From Bacillus sp. BHET2 (GTDB taxonomy: Bacteria; Bacillota; Bacilli; Bacillales; Bacillaceae_B), in contig NZ_VCQN01000001.1 of assembly GCF_005938125.1 (NCBI RefSeq), forward strand, positions 1,116,001 to 1,180,000: 64,000 nucleotides of DNA, in the 5' to 3' direction. This document shows, piece by piece, positions 63,905 through 64,000 of the stretch. The notes under the pieces were generated by a model, which was not told where the DNA came from, searched no databases, and was given only the letters and a program-made list of their open reading frames with translations. Position 1 is the first letter of the stretch; each line of letters opens with the position of its first letter. The translations under genes were made by a program, and so were the position numbers.

Positions 63905-64000
63905 TCCGGGATGCACGGTCCTCTAACCTAGAAAAAGGGGGAAACAAGAATCAGGAAGGTTTTTGTCTAAACTGCAATCTAAAATCTCTTCCTATAAAAG

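Overview
The window comes from a low-GC, endospore-forming member of the Bacillaceae. The gene order glnA-glnR-ynbB-hflX, hfq-miaA, mutL-mutS, lexA / yneA-yneB-ynzC, tkt, sirA (yneE), yneF, ynzD, ccdA-yneI-ccdC and yneK matches the Bacillus subtilis chromosome between cotE and cotM. cotE, spoVK, sirA, a Spo0E-like protein and a ger operon show that it sporulates. The proteins differ enough from B. subtilis, and the insertions are different enough, to suggest a neighbouring genus rather than B. subtilis itself; I cannot name the species. Almost all genes are on the minus strand.

Layout from left to right. 1-6 kb: the start of a GNAT-like gene, a Sco copper chaperone, type II pantothenate kinase with a small membrane protein, and a germinant-receptor operon in the order B-A-C. 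6-10.4 kb: sbcD-sbcC, with a LexA-type box upstream. 10.4-14.3 kb: an accessory stretch with a YvrJ-type microprotein, a lipoprotein, a self-contained tRNA-Sec(UCA) gene on the plus strand, an unrecognised protein and an orphan PAS histidine kinase. 14.3-24.7 kb: core genes (yneK, M50 protease, ccdC, yneI, ccdA, ynzD, camS, yneF, sirA, tkt, ynzC, yneB, yneA, lexA). 24.8-33 kb: glnA-glnR with a textbook GlnR-controlled promoter, ynbB, hflX, a TRIC channel, spoVK, hfq and miaA. 33-38 kb: accessory penicillin acylase, half-size MFS protein and FAD-linked oxidase. 38-42.7 kb: mutL and mutS.

42.8-63.2 kb is a 20-kb block between mutS and cotE, which are usually adjacent. It holds a DedA-like protein, a secreted protein divergent from a VanW-domain protein, a VOC protein, and a ten-gene minus-strand cluster. 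That cluster can carry uracil or thymine (or hydantoins) through the whole reductive pathway: NCS1 permease, PreT/PreA dihydropyrimidine dehydrogenase, dihydropyrimidinase, beta-ureidopropionase, omega-aminotransferase and CoA-acylating (methyl)malonate-semialdehyde dehydrogenase. A PucR-type regulator, two unrecognised microproteins and a cre-like CcpA site accompany it. A short CstA carrier, an ankyrin protein and topoisomerase III follow, and cotE closes the window with a good SigK-type promoter.

The most surprising element is the isolated tRNA-Sec: it has its own promoter, an encoded CCA end and a terminator, but no selenocysteine synthesis gene lies in the window, and several of its stems carry mismatches.
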